From Candidatus Enterococcus murrayae (GTDB taxonomy: Bacteria > Bacillota > Bacilli > Lactobacillales > Enterococcaceae), in contig NZ_JAFLVR010000047.1 in NCBI RefSeq assembly GCF_017315985.1, positions 1 to 64,000 on the forward strand: 64,000 nt of DNA. The letters run 5' to 3'. Of this stretch, positions 53,383-61,713 are shown piece by piece (the first letter of the stretch is position 1; each line of letters opens with the position of its first letter). Position numbers and translations under genes: made by a program. A model generated the notes under the pieces. That model saw nothing but the letters and a program-made list of their open reading frames with translations. It was not told where the DNA came from and did not search any database.

Positions 53383-53410
53383 TTGTTTTATGAAAGTTTC
53401 ATGCTATAAT
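53383..53410 (+). promoter_or_regulatory. ABC importer promoter with a palindrome in the spacer
   Basis: TTGTTT (53383-53388), 16 bases, TATAAT (53405-53410) with an extended TG. The spacer contains the perfect palindrome ATGAAA-G-TTTCAT (53390-53402). A protein bound there would block RNA polymerase, so repression is likely. The regulator is unknown. Confidence 0.65.
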
Positions 53411-53509
53411 AAATTCATTGAAAAAAGCATTCAAAAAGTATTATTCGTTTGATGAGACCATAATTTTTGAAGGCTAAATAATAATAAAATAATTTTAGGA
53501 GGAAACAGG

Positions 53510-54346
53510 ATGAAAAAGATTACCGGCTTAGTTATGACAGTAGTAGCGCTATTTACTCTAGCAGCGTGTGGGGGAGGCAGTGATAAAACTGCTGATTCAT
53601 CAAGTGCAAAATCAGAAGATCAATTAGCAGCGATCAAAAAAGCAGGTGTGTTAAAAGTGGCAACATCAGCTGACTATGCGCCGTTTGAATTTCATACAAT
53701 GGTGGATGGAAAAGATAAAATCGTCGGTGCTGATATTGATTTAGTTAATGAAATTGCTAAAGAATTAGGTGTGAAGGCAGAGGTTTCTGATATGAGCTTC
53801 AATACAGTGCTGGCTTCATTAAAAGAAGGAAAATCTGATATTGCTATCTCAGCAATTTCCGCGACAAAAGAACGTCAAGAGCAATTTGACTTTACTGACA
53901 ATTATTACAATCCACCTCAAGTTTTAATTATTAACAAAAAGAATCAAGACAAATTTACAAGCGTAGCTTCATTGAAAGATAAAAATGTTGGGGCTCAAAA
54001 AGGTTCGATTCAAGAAGACATCGTTAAAACTCAATTAAAAGATTCAAAACCTGTTTCAATCGAAAAAGTTCCTAACATGGTTGTTGAAGTAAATAGTGGT
54101 TCATTAGACGCGATGGTCGTAGAAAAAACAATTGCTGAATCCTATGTACAGCAAAATTCTGATCTGATGATTGCTAATATTGATTTGAAGGCATCAAAGG
54201 ATGAAGCATTTGCAATCGCGTTACCAAAAGACAGTAAAGAGTTACAAACAGAAATAAATAAAATTATTAAAAAGTTAAATGATGAAGGCAAGATTGATGA
54301 ATACGTTAAGCAAAATCATGAATTAGCCGAAAAATCAGCAGAATAG
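53510..54346 (+). CDS. Amino-acid ABC transporter substrate-binding lipoprotein (second copy)
   Basis: This 278-residue paralogue of the upstream gene has the signal peptide ending LAAC (C20), a short Ser/Asp-rich linker, then an SBP_bac_3 domain (GVLKVATSADYAPFEFHTMV, SFNTVLASLKEGKSDIAISA, KNVGAQKGSIQED). Residues in the ligand pocket are largely the same as in the first copy (for example YAPF and the S/A-I-S motif), so similar ligands are likely. It is the first gene of the operon with permease and ATPase. A GGAGG site precedes ATG 53510. Confidence 0.92.
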   Translation: MKKITGLVMTVVALFTLAACGGGSDKTADSSSAKSEDQLAAIKKAGVLKVATSADYAPFEFHTMVDGKDKIVGADIDLVNEIAKELGVKAEVSDMSFNTVLASLKEGKSDIAISAISATKERQEQFDFTDNYYNPPQVLIINKKNQDKFTSVASLKDKNVGAQKGSIQEDIVKTQLKDSKPVSIEKVPNMVVEVNSGSLDAMVVEKTIAESYVQQNSDLMIANIDLKASKDEAFAIALPKDSKELQTEINKIIKKLNDEGKIDEYVKQNHELAEKSAE

Positions 54347-54358
54347 AGGGAACATGCA

Positions 54359-55048
54359 TTGAACTTTTCATTTTTAGATAAATACTTATCTTATTTTGCC
54401 TCAGGTGCTGGTATTACAGTAATTATTTCACTCGTTACAGTTGTTTTAGGAACGTTAATTGGGTTAGTGATGGCCCTTTTGAAATTGTCTAAGCATAAAC
54501 CACTAAACTGGTTGGCGAATATTTATATCGAAGTACTTCGCGGTACCCCGATGCTACTGCAGATTATGATTGGTTTTCTCGTTTTGCAAGGATTCTTTCC
54601 TTCAAAGGATCTAGAGGTTGGTGTTTTGACAGTTGATTTAGGACGACTGATTCCAGGGATGATTGTCTTGTCCTTGAACTCAGGAGCCTATGTGGCAGAA
54701 ATCATTCGCGGTGGAATAACCGCTGTGAATTATGGCCAAACAGAGGCCGCGCATTCGCTAGGCTTGCGTCCCGCACAGACGATGCGTTATGTCATTTTAC
54801 CTCAAGCATTAAGAAATATTCTGCCGCCTTTAGGAAATGAGTTCATTACTTTGATCAAGGACTCTTCCCTATTGACTGCAATTGGAATCAACGAATTAAT
54901 GGGGTCTGCTCAAATTGTTATCTCAAATTCTTATATTCCATTGGAACCATATTTTGTCGCAGCGGCGCTTTACTTCGTGATGACCTTTGTCACGTCACGC
55001 TTGCTGAATTTATGGGAGAAAAAACTTGGAAAAGGATATCAAAGATAA
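54359..55048 (+). CDS. Amino-acid ABC transporter permease (HisM family)
   Basis: This 229-residue inner-membrane protein has five helices and the His/Glu/Gln-type signature ending: EAAHSLGLRPAQTMRYVILPQALRN, the EAA loop that contacts the ATPase. The start is TTG 54359, eight bases after GAGGG; the only nearby ATG (54354) runs into a stop. It probably works as a homodimer with the ATPase encoded downstream and two alternative binding proteins. Confidence 0.93.
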   Translation: MNFSFLDKYLSYFASGAGITVIISLVTVVLGTLIGLVMALLKLSKHKPLNWLANIYIEVLRGTPMLLQIMIGFLVLQGFFPSKDLEVGVLTVDLGRLIPGMIVLSLNSGAYVAEIIRGGITAVNYGQTEAAHSLGLRPAQTMRYVILPQALRNILPPLGNEFITLIKDSSLLTAIGINELMGSAQIVISNSYIPLEPYFVAAALYFVMTFVTSRLLNLWEKKLGKGYQR

Positions 55049-55176
55049 GGTTTTAGTTTTCATCTTCTGCGTAATAGGTGTTGTTTAAAAGAAATAAACA
55101 TATGAATATTAGAGTTTCAAGGAGATGTGAAGCCGTTTAAAGACTAATTCTTTGATTCGAGATAGGAGTGTAGGTA

Positions 55177-55911
55177 ATGACAGAAGCATTGATTCAAATT
55201 GAACATTTAAACAAAAAATTTGGCGATAATGAAGTTCTTAAGGATATATCCGCTGAAATTATTCCAGGAGAAGTTGTTGTAATTATCGGACCATCTGGAT
55301 CTGGTAAAAGTACGTTTTTACGTTGTGTCAATTTACTAGAGATTCCGACATCGGGTACTATCAGATTCGAAGGAACGGATATTACAGATAAGAAGAATGA
55401 TATTTTCAAAACACGAGAAAAAATGGGAATGGTTTTTCAACAGTTTAACTTATTTCCTAATATGACCGTTTTAGACAACATTACTTTGTCACCAATCAAA
55501 GTAAAGGGTATGACGAAGATCGAGGCAGAGAAAATTGCGCAGGAATTGCTAGCAAAAGTCGGCCTATCTGAAAAAGCGGATGCTTATCCGCAGTCTTTAT
55601 CTGGAGGACAGCAGCAGCGGATCGCCATCGCTCGTGCATTAGCGATGCAACCGGATGTTATGTTGTTTGACGAGCCAACATCAGCTCTTGATCCTGAAAT
55701 GGTTGGAGATGTATTGCAAGTGATGCAGCAATTGGCTAAAGAAGGTATGACTATGATGATCGTGACTCATGAAATGGGGTTTGCCAAAGAAGTTGGCGAT
55801 CGCGTAATTTTTATGGATGGCGGTGTGATTGTCGAAGAGGGTTCTCCAGAGGAAGTCTTTGATCACACAAAAAATTCTCGTACGATCGATTTTTTGTCAA
55901 AAGTATTATAA
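55177..55911 (+). CDS. Amino-acid ABC transporter ATP-binding protein
   Basis: This 244-residue ATPase has Walker [10 protein letters not shown] (38-46), the Q-loop in [13 protein letters not shown], signature LSGGQQQR, Walker [13 protein letters not shown] and the H-loop VTHEMGFA. It belongs to the polar amino-acid (GlnQ/HisP) subfamily. It is 128 bases after the permease gene, an unusually long gap for an operon, with AGGAG before ATG 55177. A terminator follows. Confidence 0.95.
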   Translation: MTEALIQIEHLNKKFGDNEVLKDISAEIIPGEVVVIIGPSGSGKSTFLRCVNLLEIPTSGTIRFEGTDITDKKNDIFKTREKMGMVFQQFNLFPNMTVLDNITLSPIKVKGMTKIEAEKIAQELLAKVGLSEKADAYPQSLSGGQQQRIAIARALAMQPDVMLFDEPTSALDPEMVGDVLQVMQQLAKEGMTMMIVTHEMGFAKEVGDRVIFMDGGVIVEEGSPEEVFDHTKNSRTIDFLSKVL

Positions 55912-55920
55912 AATTAACTG

Positions 55921-55950
55921 GACTAGGCGGAGAAAGCCTAGTCTTTTTTT
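55921..55950 (+). terminator. Terminator of the ABC importer operon
   Basis: A perfect 8-bp stem (55921-55928 with 55936-55943), a 7-base loop and a T-run. Confidence 0.9.
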
Positions 55951-55992
55951 AAACCTTTGTACCCAAATGTAGAGTTTTCAAAAAATTTGCGT

Positions 55993-55998
55993 TATAAT
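55993..55998 (+). promoter_or_regulatory. -10 element of the yqeG-yqeM operon
   Basis: A perfect TATAAT 40 bases before yqeG. No good -35 is at the right distance. Confidence 0.4.
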
Positions 55999-56038
55999 CA
56001 GGTTTTGTAGAAGTATAAATAAAGTTATAGGAGTTGCC

Positions 56039-56563
56039 ATGTTAGATAAATACAAACCTACTTGGATGGTCGAAGCCATTTATCAAATAACCCCAGAACA
56101 ATTGAAGGCGCATGGATTTAAAGCAGTGTTGACAGATTTGGATAATACACTGATTGCTTGGAATAATCCTAATGGCACAAAAGAGCTGATTGATTGGCTA
56201 AAGATGATGGATGAAGCAGAAATACCTGTGGTCGTCGTTTCAAATAACAAAGCTAGTCGTGTAGCTAAAGCGCTAGAGAGTTTTCAATTGGATTTTGTCT
56301 CACGGGCAATGAAACCTTTTTCAATAGGAATAAAAAATGCACAAAAACAATTAGGTGTGTCAAAAGATGAAATCGTCATGATTGGGGATCAGGTAATGAC
56401 AGATATTCGCGGAGCAAGTGCAGCTGGTATTCGCAGTATTCTCGTTCGACCTATTCTTGATACAGATGGCTGGAATACACGAATCAATCGTTTCTTTGAA
56501 CGTCGTGTAATGCATATTTTATTGCACAAAGATCCTGAGATGAAATGGAAGAGTGAATTATAA
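56039..56563 (+). CDS. yqeG: YqeG family HAD-type phosphatase
   Basis: This 174-residue HAD-IIIA protein has D33 and D35 in AVLTDLDNTLIAW, motif II in PVVVVSNNKASR and motif IV in MIGDQVMTDIRGASAAGIRS. It is related to mitochondrial PGP phosphatase (GEP4), and some bacterial members have been linked to lipid or sugar phosphates; the substrate is unproven. It is the first gene of a conserved Firmicutes block with yqeH, yhbY, nadD, yqeK, rsfS and yqeM. yqeH starts directly after its stop. Confidence 0.88.
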   Translation: MLDKYKPTWMVEAIYQITPEQLKAHGFKAVLTDLDNTLIAWNNPNGTKELIDWLKMMDEAEIPVVVVSNNKASRVAKALESFQLDFVSRAMKPFSIGIKNAQKQLGVSKDEIVMIGDQVMTDIRGASAAGIRSILVRPILDTDGWNTRINRFFERRVMHILLHKDPEMKWKSEL

Positions 56564-57673
56564 ATGGAAGAAGAATTATTTTGTATTGGCTGCGGCGCAA
56601 AGATTCAAATAGAACATCCTAATGAGTTAGGATATACTCCGCAATCAGCTTTAGAAAAAGGACTAGCAAGTGGTGAGGTGTATTGTCAGCGCTGTTTTCG
56701 CCTTCGCCACTATAATGAAATTCAGGATGTTTCACTAACGGATGACGATTTTCTGCATTTGTTGAACGAATTAGGCAAAGCGGATGCCTTGATCGTGAAT
56801 GTGGTAGACATCTTTGATTTTAATGGTTCGTTGATTCCTGGATTGCATCGTTTCGTTGGTGATAATCCAGTGCTTTTGGTCGGCAATAAGGTCGATTTGC
56901 TGCCTAAGTCGCTAAAAAGGGGCCGCTTAACTCAATGGATGCGTGAACGTGCCCATGAAGAGGGGTTACGTCCGGTAGACATCTTATTGACAAGTGCACG
57001 TAAGTCTAACGAAATGACTGAGTTATTAGAGAAAATTGAGGAATATCGTAAAGGGCGCGACGTTTATGTAGTAGGTGTAACTAATGTGGGGAAATCAACA
57101 CTGATTAATCAAATTATTAAGCAGACTGCTGGCGTCCAGGACTTGATTACGACTTCGCAGTTCCCTGGGACAACATTAGATAAAATTGAGATTCCGCTAG
57201 ATGATGGGCACTATCTTTTTGATACACCAGGAATTATCCATCGTCATCAGATGGCTCATTATCTTGGTAAAAAAGATCTGAAGATTATTGCACCACACAA
57301 GGAAATCAAGCCTAAGGTCTATCAATTGAATGCTGGGCAAACACTGTTTTTAGGCGGATTAGCACGGTTTGACTTTATTCAAGGAGATCGGGCGTCATTT
57401 GTTGCATATGTATCGAATGACATTGAGCCCCATCGGACTAAATTAGAGAAAGCCGATGCTTTTTATGAGAAGCATGTTGGTGGTTTATTGCAGCCGCCTC
57501 GTCCAGATGAAGTTGCTGATTTTCCTGAATTGGTTCGATTTGAATTTTCAATCAAAGAAAAAACCGATATTGTTTTTGCTGGATTAGGCTGGGTGACAGT
57601 GTCTAAACCAGCAGTAGTTGCTGGTTGGGCGCCAAAGGGTGTCGATGTATTGACTCGCAAAGCATTGATCTAA
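56564..57673 (+). CDS. yqeH: YqeH, circularly permuted ribosome-assembly GTPase
   Basis: This 369-residue GTPase is needed for 30S subunit assembly. It has an N-terminal zinc finger (C7, C10, C41, C44), then GTPase motifs in permuted order: NKVD (G4) near residues 107-110, SARKS (G5), then GVTNVGKST (G1) and DTPG (G3). The C-terminal domain binds RNA. It abuts yqeG. aroE, which sits between yqeH and yhbY in Bacillus, is absent here. Confidence 0.95.
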   Translation: MEEELFCIGCGAKIQIEHPNELGYTPQSALEKGLASGEVYCQRCFRLRHYNEIQDVSLTDDDFLHLLNELGKADALIVNVVDIFDFNGSLIPGLHRFVGDNPVLLVGNKVDLLPKSLKRGRLTQWMRERAHEEGLRPVDILLTSARKSNEMTELLEKIEEYRKGRDVYVVGVTNVGKSTLINQIIKQTAGVQDLITTSQFPGTTLDKIEIPLDDGHYLFDTPGIIHRHQMAHYLGKKDLKIIAPHKEIKPKVYQLNAGQTLFLGGLARFDFIQGDRASFVAYVSNDIEPHRTKLEKADAFYEKHVGGLLQPPRPDEVADFPELVRFEFSIKEKTDIVFAGLGWVTVSKPAVVAGWAPKGVDVLTRKALI

Positions 57674-57703
57674 AAATTTATTTACTGAATAAGGGGATTA
57701 TTA

Positions 57704-58015
57704 ATGGAATTAAGAGGAAAACAAAAACGTTTCTTACGCAGTCAAGCCCACCACCTACAACCAATTTTTCAGATTGGTAAAAATGGTGTCAATGACGCAA
57801 TGGTTGTTCAAATCGCCGAAGCGTTGGAGAAGAGAGAATTAATCAAGATTAATTTATTGCAAAATACGGATGAGATGGCTGAAGATGTGGCCCATGTTTT
57901 AGAAGAAAAAATTAATTGTAAGATTGTTCAGATTATTGGTCGCGTATTAGTTTTATATAAAGCTTCAAGCAAAGAGAAGTACCAAAAAATATCAAAGGAA
58001 GTTAAAGCCATTTAA
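57704..58015 (+). CDS. yhbY: YhbY family RNA-binding protein (CRM domain)
   Basis: This 103-residue single CRM-domain protein has the signature LRGKQKRFLRSQAHHLQPI and IFQIGKNGVND. It is associated with pre-50S particles in bacteria. It starts 30 bases after yqeH with an AAGGGGA site and is followed by nadD, as usual in Firmicutes. Confidence 0.93.
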   Translation: MELRGKQKRFLRSQAHHLQPIFQIGKNGVNDAMVVQIAEALEKRELIKINLLQNTDEMAEDVAHVLEEKINCKIVQIIGRVLVLYKASSKEKYQKISKEVKAI

Positions 58016-58051
58016 GCTTCAATTTATCTAATAATAGAGGAGGAATAACCG

Positions 58052-58687
58052 TTGTATCAAGATGTCTTAACAATTCCAAAAGTCAAACCAATGACAGATA
58101 CCACAGTGCCTAAAAAACAGGTGGGACTGTTAGGGGGGAATTTTAATCCGATTCATCACGCACATTTAATGATTGCAGAGCAGGTCGGGCAAAAAATGGG
58201 ATTTGATGAAGTACATCTGTTGCCGAGTTATTTGCCGCCGCATGTAGATGAAAAGAAGACGATCGATAGTGGGCATCGTTTGGCGATGGTCAAGCTGGCT
58301 ATTGAAGACAATTCATTTTTGTCAGTTGATACAAGAGAGTTGGTTCGTAAGGGCAAAAGCTACACAGTTGATACGATGTTAGAGTTAACAGCGGAAAATC
58401 CTGATACAGAATACTATTTCATTATCGGGGGAGATGAAGTGGCGTATCTACCAAAATGGAATCGAATTGATGAATTGGTTCGCATTGTCAATTTTGTTGG
58501 TGTGAAGCGAGCAGGCTATGCGCAAGAAAGCCCTTATCCAATCATATGGGTAGATGTCCCTGAGATTCAGCTGTCGTCTTCCTATATCCGCAATCAGGTC
58601 AAACAGGGTTGCTCGATTCGTTACCTTGTACCTGATCGAGTACGAGAATATATCGCGGAAGAAGGATTGTATCTTGATGAAGTATAG
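58052..58687 (+). CDS. nadD: Nicotinate-nucleotide adenylyltransferase
   Basis: This 211-residue enzyme joins nicotinate mononucleotide and ATP to give deamido-NAD. It has the nucleotidyl-transferase motif GGNFNPIHHAHL and the C-terminal SSSYIRNQV (ISSTxxR type). The start TTG 58052 lies eight bases after GAGGAGG; about 20 residues precede the core, a short extension. yqeK overlaps its last 11 bases. Confidence 0.93.
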   Translation: MYQDVLTIPKVKPMTDTTVPKKQVGLLGGNFNPIHHAHLMIAEQVGQKMGFDEVHLLPSYLPPHVDEKKTIDSGHRLAMVKLAIEDNSFLSVDTRELVRKGKSYTVDTMLELTAENPDTEYYFIIGGDEVAYLPKWNRIDELVRIVNFVGVKRAGYAQESPYPIIWVDVPEIQLSSSYIRNQVKQGCSIRYLVPDRVREYIAEEGLYLDEV

Positions 58688-59273
58688 TAGCAGATATACA
58701 GAAATGGATCGTGAAGCACTGATGCAAGCTGTGCAGATGCGAATGAGCGAACGACGTTTCAAGCACGTTTTAGGTGTTGAAGAAACAGCGATAGCACTGG
58801 CAGAACGCTTTGGGGAGTCGCCAGAAAAAGCGAGTATTGCTGCTTTAACGCATGACTATGCGAAGGAACGCTCTGATGAGGAGTTTCAATTGGCGATCGA
58901 ACGAGGCAGCTATGAAAATAAAGCCGAATTATTGAAATATGGGAATGCGATTTGGCATGGGCTTGTTGGTGCAGATTTTGTTGCTCGTGAGTTGGGGATT
59001 ACTGAAGCGGAAATTCTGGATGCTATTCGACTTCATACCACTGGAGCCGCTGAAATGACTTTGTTGGATAAGATTATTTACGTGGCAGATTATATCGAAC
59101 CTGGAAGAAAGTTTCCTGGTGTAGAAGATGCTCGAGTCATTGCTTTTAGTGATTTGGATCAAGCTGTAGCTTTTGAAACTAAGCATACGCTATCTCATTT
59201 AATTGAGGAAGAAGATCCAGTCTATCCCAAAACGCTTGAAACTTATAACCGTTGGGTTGCCGGGATCCAATAG
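58677..59273 (+). CDS. yqeK: YqeK, HD-domain Ap4A hydrolase
   Basis: This 198-residue HD protein has H in RFKHVLGVEETA, the HD pair in LTHDYAKE, and later H and D in WHGLVGADFVARE and KIIYVADYIEPGR, which bind iron. Characterised YqeK enzymes cut symmetrically the alarmone Ap4A to ADP. The start ATG 58677 is inside the nadD end, coupled to it; the longer frame upstream is just the nadD coding region. A 119-base gap to rsfS follows. Confidence 0.92.
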   Translation: MKYSSRYTEMDREALMQAVQMRMSERRFKHVLGVEETAIALAERFGESPEKASIAALTHDYAKERSDEEFQLAIERGSYENKAELLKYGNAIWHGLVGADFVARELGITEAEILDAIRLHTTGAAEMTLLDKIIYVADYIEPGRKFPGVEDARVIAFSDLDQAVAFETKHTLSHLIEEEDPVYPKTLETYNRWVAGIQ

Positions 59274-59360
59274 TTTAGTCAGCTTGTTCTCAACAAAATT
59301 TTTTAAGAAAGCAAAGAATAAATTGTTTAAGTTATTTAGATAAATGGATATGGTATGAAA

Positions 59361-59380
59361 TAAGGAGGAGAATTATCATA
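59361..59380 (+). promoter_or_regulatory. Strong ribosome site before rsfS without a normal start codon
   Basis: TAAGGAGGAG at 59361-59370 is near-ideal. In the rsfS frame only ATT (59372), ATC (59375) and ATA (59378) lie within reach. The first in-frame ATG (59393) is about 24 bases downstream of the site. Confidence 0.6.
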
Positions 59381-59731
59381 GATAGTAAAAATATGTTAGA
59401 AATCGCTGTGAAGGCAGCTGATTCGAAACGCGCGGTTGATATCGTTGCATTAAATGTATCGCAGGTCTCATTATTAGCGGATTATTTCATGATTTGTTCC
59501 GCTAACTCTGATCGTCAAATCAATGCGATCGTGGATGAGATTATTGATAAAGAGGAAGAAGCACAGGTTAAAGTTAAACGTGTTGAAGGAAAAGATGGCG
59601 GGAAATGGGTTTTAATCGACTTGGGAGATTTGATCGTACACGTCTTTAGTACTTCAGAACGTGAATTTTACAATCTAGAAAAATTATGGTCGGATGCACC
59701 GTTAGAAAATATTGAGGCTTGGTTGGACTGA
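59378..59731 (+). CDS. rsfS: Ribosomal silencing factor RsfS
   Basis: RsfS binds ribosomal protein L14 and prevents 30S joining when nutrients fall. The protein shows EIAVKAADSKRAVDIVALNV, LLADYFMICSANSDRQ and GKWVLIDLGDLIVHVFS, the family core, and ends normally. From ATG 59393 it has 112 residues. With an ATA start at 59378 it gains IDSKN, and with ATC 59375 one more, which fits both the ribosome site spacing and the usual DSK-type family N-terminus. The exact start is therefore uncertain and possibly non-canonical. It overlaps the next gene by one base. Confidence 0.88.
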   Translation: MDSKNMLEIAVKAADSKRAVDIVALNVSQVSLLADYFMICSANSDRQINAIVDEIIDKEEEAQVKVKRVEGKDGGKWVLIDLGDLIVHVFSTSEREFYNLEKLWSDAPLENIEAWLD

Positions 59732-60456
59732 TGGCATATGAGACCTTTGCGTTTGTTTATGATGAGGTAATGGATGAGTCTTTGTATCAGCAATGGCTGG
59801 ATTTTTCATTGCGTCATTTGCCAAAGGCGACCAACCAGATTTTGGAACTAGCCTGTGGAACTGGTGCGCTAGCAGTGGAATTTGCTAAAAACGGTTTTGA
59901 AGTGACAGGTTTGGATCTATCTGAAGAGATGTTGACATTGGCCAGTGATCGTGCGTTTCAAGAAGACGTCTCTGTTAACTGGATTGCTGGAGATATGCTT
60001 GATTTAACAGATATAGGAAACTATCAGGCAGTGACATGTTTTTCTGACTCGTTGTGCTATATGCAAGACGCTACACAGGTTCAACAAGTATTTGAAGGTG
60101 TTTATCAGCTGTTAGAGGAATCAGGAATATTCATTTTTGATGTTCATTCGATTTATCAAATAGATGAAGTCTTTCCCGAGTATAGTTTTCACGATCAAAC
60201 AGAAGATTTTGCTTTTCTTTGGGATAGTTATTCTGGTGATTCAGTGCACAGTATCGAACACTTTTTGACCTTTTTTGTAAAGCAAGGGGAAAAGTTCGAG
60301 CGATTTGATGAACTGCATAGGGAACGTACCTATCCTTTAGAACAGTATCAGGAAATGCTAACTGTGGCAGGCTTCAAAGTTGCAGTTTTTGCGGACTTTA
60401 CTGACGAGGCTCCAAATGAAGCAAGTAAGCGCTGGTTTTTTGTTTGTCAGAAATAG
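59731..60456 (+). CDS. yqeM: YqeM, class I SAM-dependent methyltransferase
   Basis: This 241-residue protein has the SAM loop ILELACGTGALAVEFA, acidic GLDLSEEML and motif NWIAGDMLDL. It is the last gene of the yqeG block and its ATG overlaps the rsfS stop (TGATG). The methyl acceptor is unknown. The longer frame upstream (to 59719) belongs to the rsfS end. A terminator begins at the base after its stop. Confidence 0.9.
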   Translation: MAYETFAFVYDEVMDESLYQQWLDFSLRHLPKATNQILELACGTGALAVEFAKNGFEVTGLDLSEEMLTLASDRAFQEDVSVNWIAGDMLDLTDIGNYQAVTCFSDSLCYMQDATQVQQVFEGVYQLLEESGIFIFDVHSIYQIDEVFPEYSFHDQTEDFAFLWDSYSGDSVHSIEHFLTFFVKQGEKFERFDELHRERTYPLEQYQEMLTVAGFKVAVFADFTDEAPNEASKRWFFVCQK

Positions 60457-60479
60457 CCGAGAGTAATCTCGGTTTTTTT
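60457..60479 (+). terminator. Terminator of the yqeG-yqeM operon
   Basis: A perfect 6-bp stem (60457-60462 with 60467-60472), a GTAA tetraloop and seven T. Confidence 0.88.
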
Positions 60480-60501
60480 GTTATTGGAAAGGGGTAGCGA
60501 A

Positions 60502-61641
60502 ATGCGAAGTTGCGGAATAGTTGTAGAATATAATCCATTTCATAATGGTCATCGATATCATGTAAAAAAAGCTCGGGAATTGAGCAACGCGGATGTTATT
60601 GTTGCTGTTATGAGCGGGAATTTTCTTCAGCGTGGGGAACCGGCGATTATTGATAAATGGTCACGAACTAATGCAGCATTGCAAAATGGTGTTGATTTGG
60701 TCGTTGAACTGCCCTTTTCTTGGGCTGTTCAATCTGCAGACTATTTTGCTAAGGGCAGTGTTAAGCTATTACACGCATTGGGTTGTGATGCGCTGTGCTT
60801 TGGCACAGATGGTGCTTCCAAATTTGATTATGCGGATTATGGACGTTTTTTTCTTGAAAATGAGGCGGCGATTAATCGATTATTTCACGAACTGCCAATA
60901 GGTTGGAGTTATCCCGAAAAAATGGCTGAAGTTGTTTCGCAACTCTATCCAAAGGCGCAGGATTTTCCGCCAAATCATATTTTAGGTTTAAGTTATGCGA
61001 AGGAAAATGCATTGTATAGCCATCCGATGGAAATTTTTCCGTTGCCAAGAAAAGATCAGGGGTATCATGATGAGCTATTAGTCGCGGATCAGTTTGCTAG
61101 TGCAACTGGGATTCGACAGGCAGTTTTTTCGAATGAAGATGTTTCCGCCTATGTTCCAATGGAAACATTGAAGGACCTAAAAGAAACTCAAATTTCATGG
61201 GCAGATTTTTGGCCATTTTTAAATTATCAATTGCGCGCCGACTCTTTGGCAAGCCTTCGAAAGATTTATCAAATGAAGGAAGGATTGGAATATCGCTTAA
61301 TTGAACAAAAAGCAGATAGTTTTTTTGATTATTTACAACTGGTCGGTACTAAACGTTATACTCAGCCGCGCATTCAACGTCTCTTGACCTATATTTTACT
61401 TCAGGTTAAAGAGTCAGAAATAAAGGCGGAGCAGGAAAATTCAATGCTGCATATTTTAGGCTTTTCTGAAAAGGGACAAGCATACTTAAATAAAAAGAAA
61501 AAACAATTTACTTTACCAGTTGCAGCAAAAATTGGACAACAAGAAAAAGAGAATCATTTTTTGACCTATCGCGCTGATCAGATTTATCAGTTGATCCATT
61601 CGCAAGAACAAACAATTGGTCGATTTCCTATTCGAGTATAA
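60502..61641 (+). CDS. tmcAL: tRNA(Met) cytidine acetate ligase TmcAL
   Basis: This 379-residue YlbM-family enzyme makes N4-acetylcytidine at the wobble base of elongator tRNA-Met using acetate and ATP. The nucleotidyl-transferase start GIVVEYNPFHNGHRYH carries the HxGH motif, and SGNFLQRGEPAIIDKWSR follows. The start is ATG 60502, seven bases after AAAGGGG; a TTG at 60478 overlaps the preceding terminator. It follows the yqe block, and the yebC-family gene comes next. Confidence 0.92.
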   Translation: MRSCGIVVEYNPFHNGHRYHVKKARELSNADVIVAVMSGNFLQRGEPAIIDKWSRTNAALQNGVDLVVELPFSWAVQSADYFAKGSVKLLHALGCDALCFGTDGASKFDYADYGRFFLENEAAINRLFHELPIGWSYPEKMAEVVSQLYPKAQDFPPNHILGLSYAKENALYSHPMEIFPLPRKDQGYHDELLVADQFASATGIRQAVFSNEDVSAYVPMETLKDLKETQISWADFWPFLNYQLRADSLASLRKIYQMKEGLEYRLIEQKADSFFDYLQLVGTKRYTQPRIQRLLTYILLQVKESEIKAEQENSMLHILGFSEKGQAYLNKKKKQFTLPVAAKIGQQEKENHFLTYRADQIYQLIHSQEQTIGRFPIRV

Positions 61642-61713
61642 AAAATACTTTCCAAAGTCTGAGTCAGTCGTTATAATGGGAAAGTATGAAAATAACGAAA
61701 GAGAAGTGAAAAT

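Noticed and set aside
58554-58676. Long N-terminal extension of yqeK
   Set aside because: It lies wholly within nadD in another frame; the ATG at 58677 gives the family-length protein.
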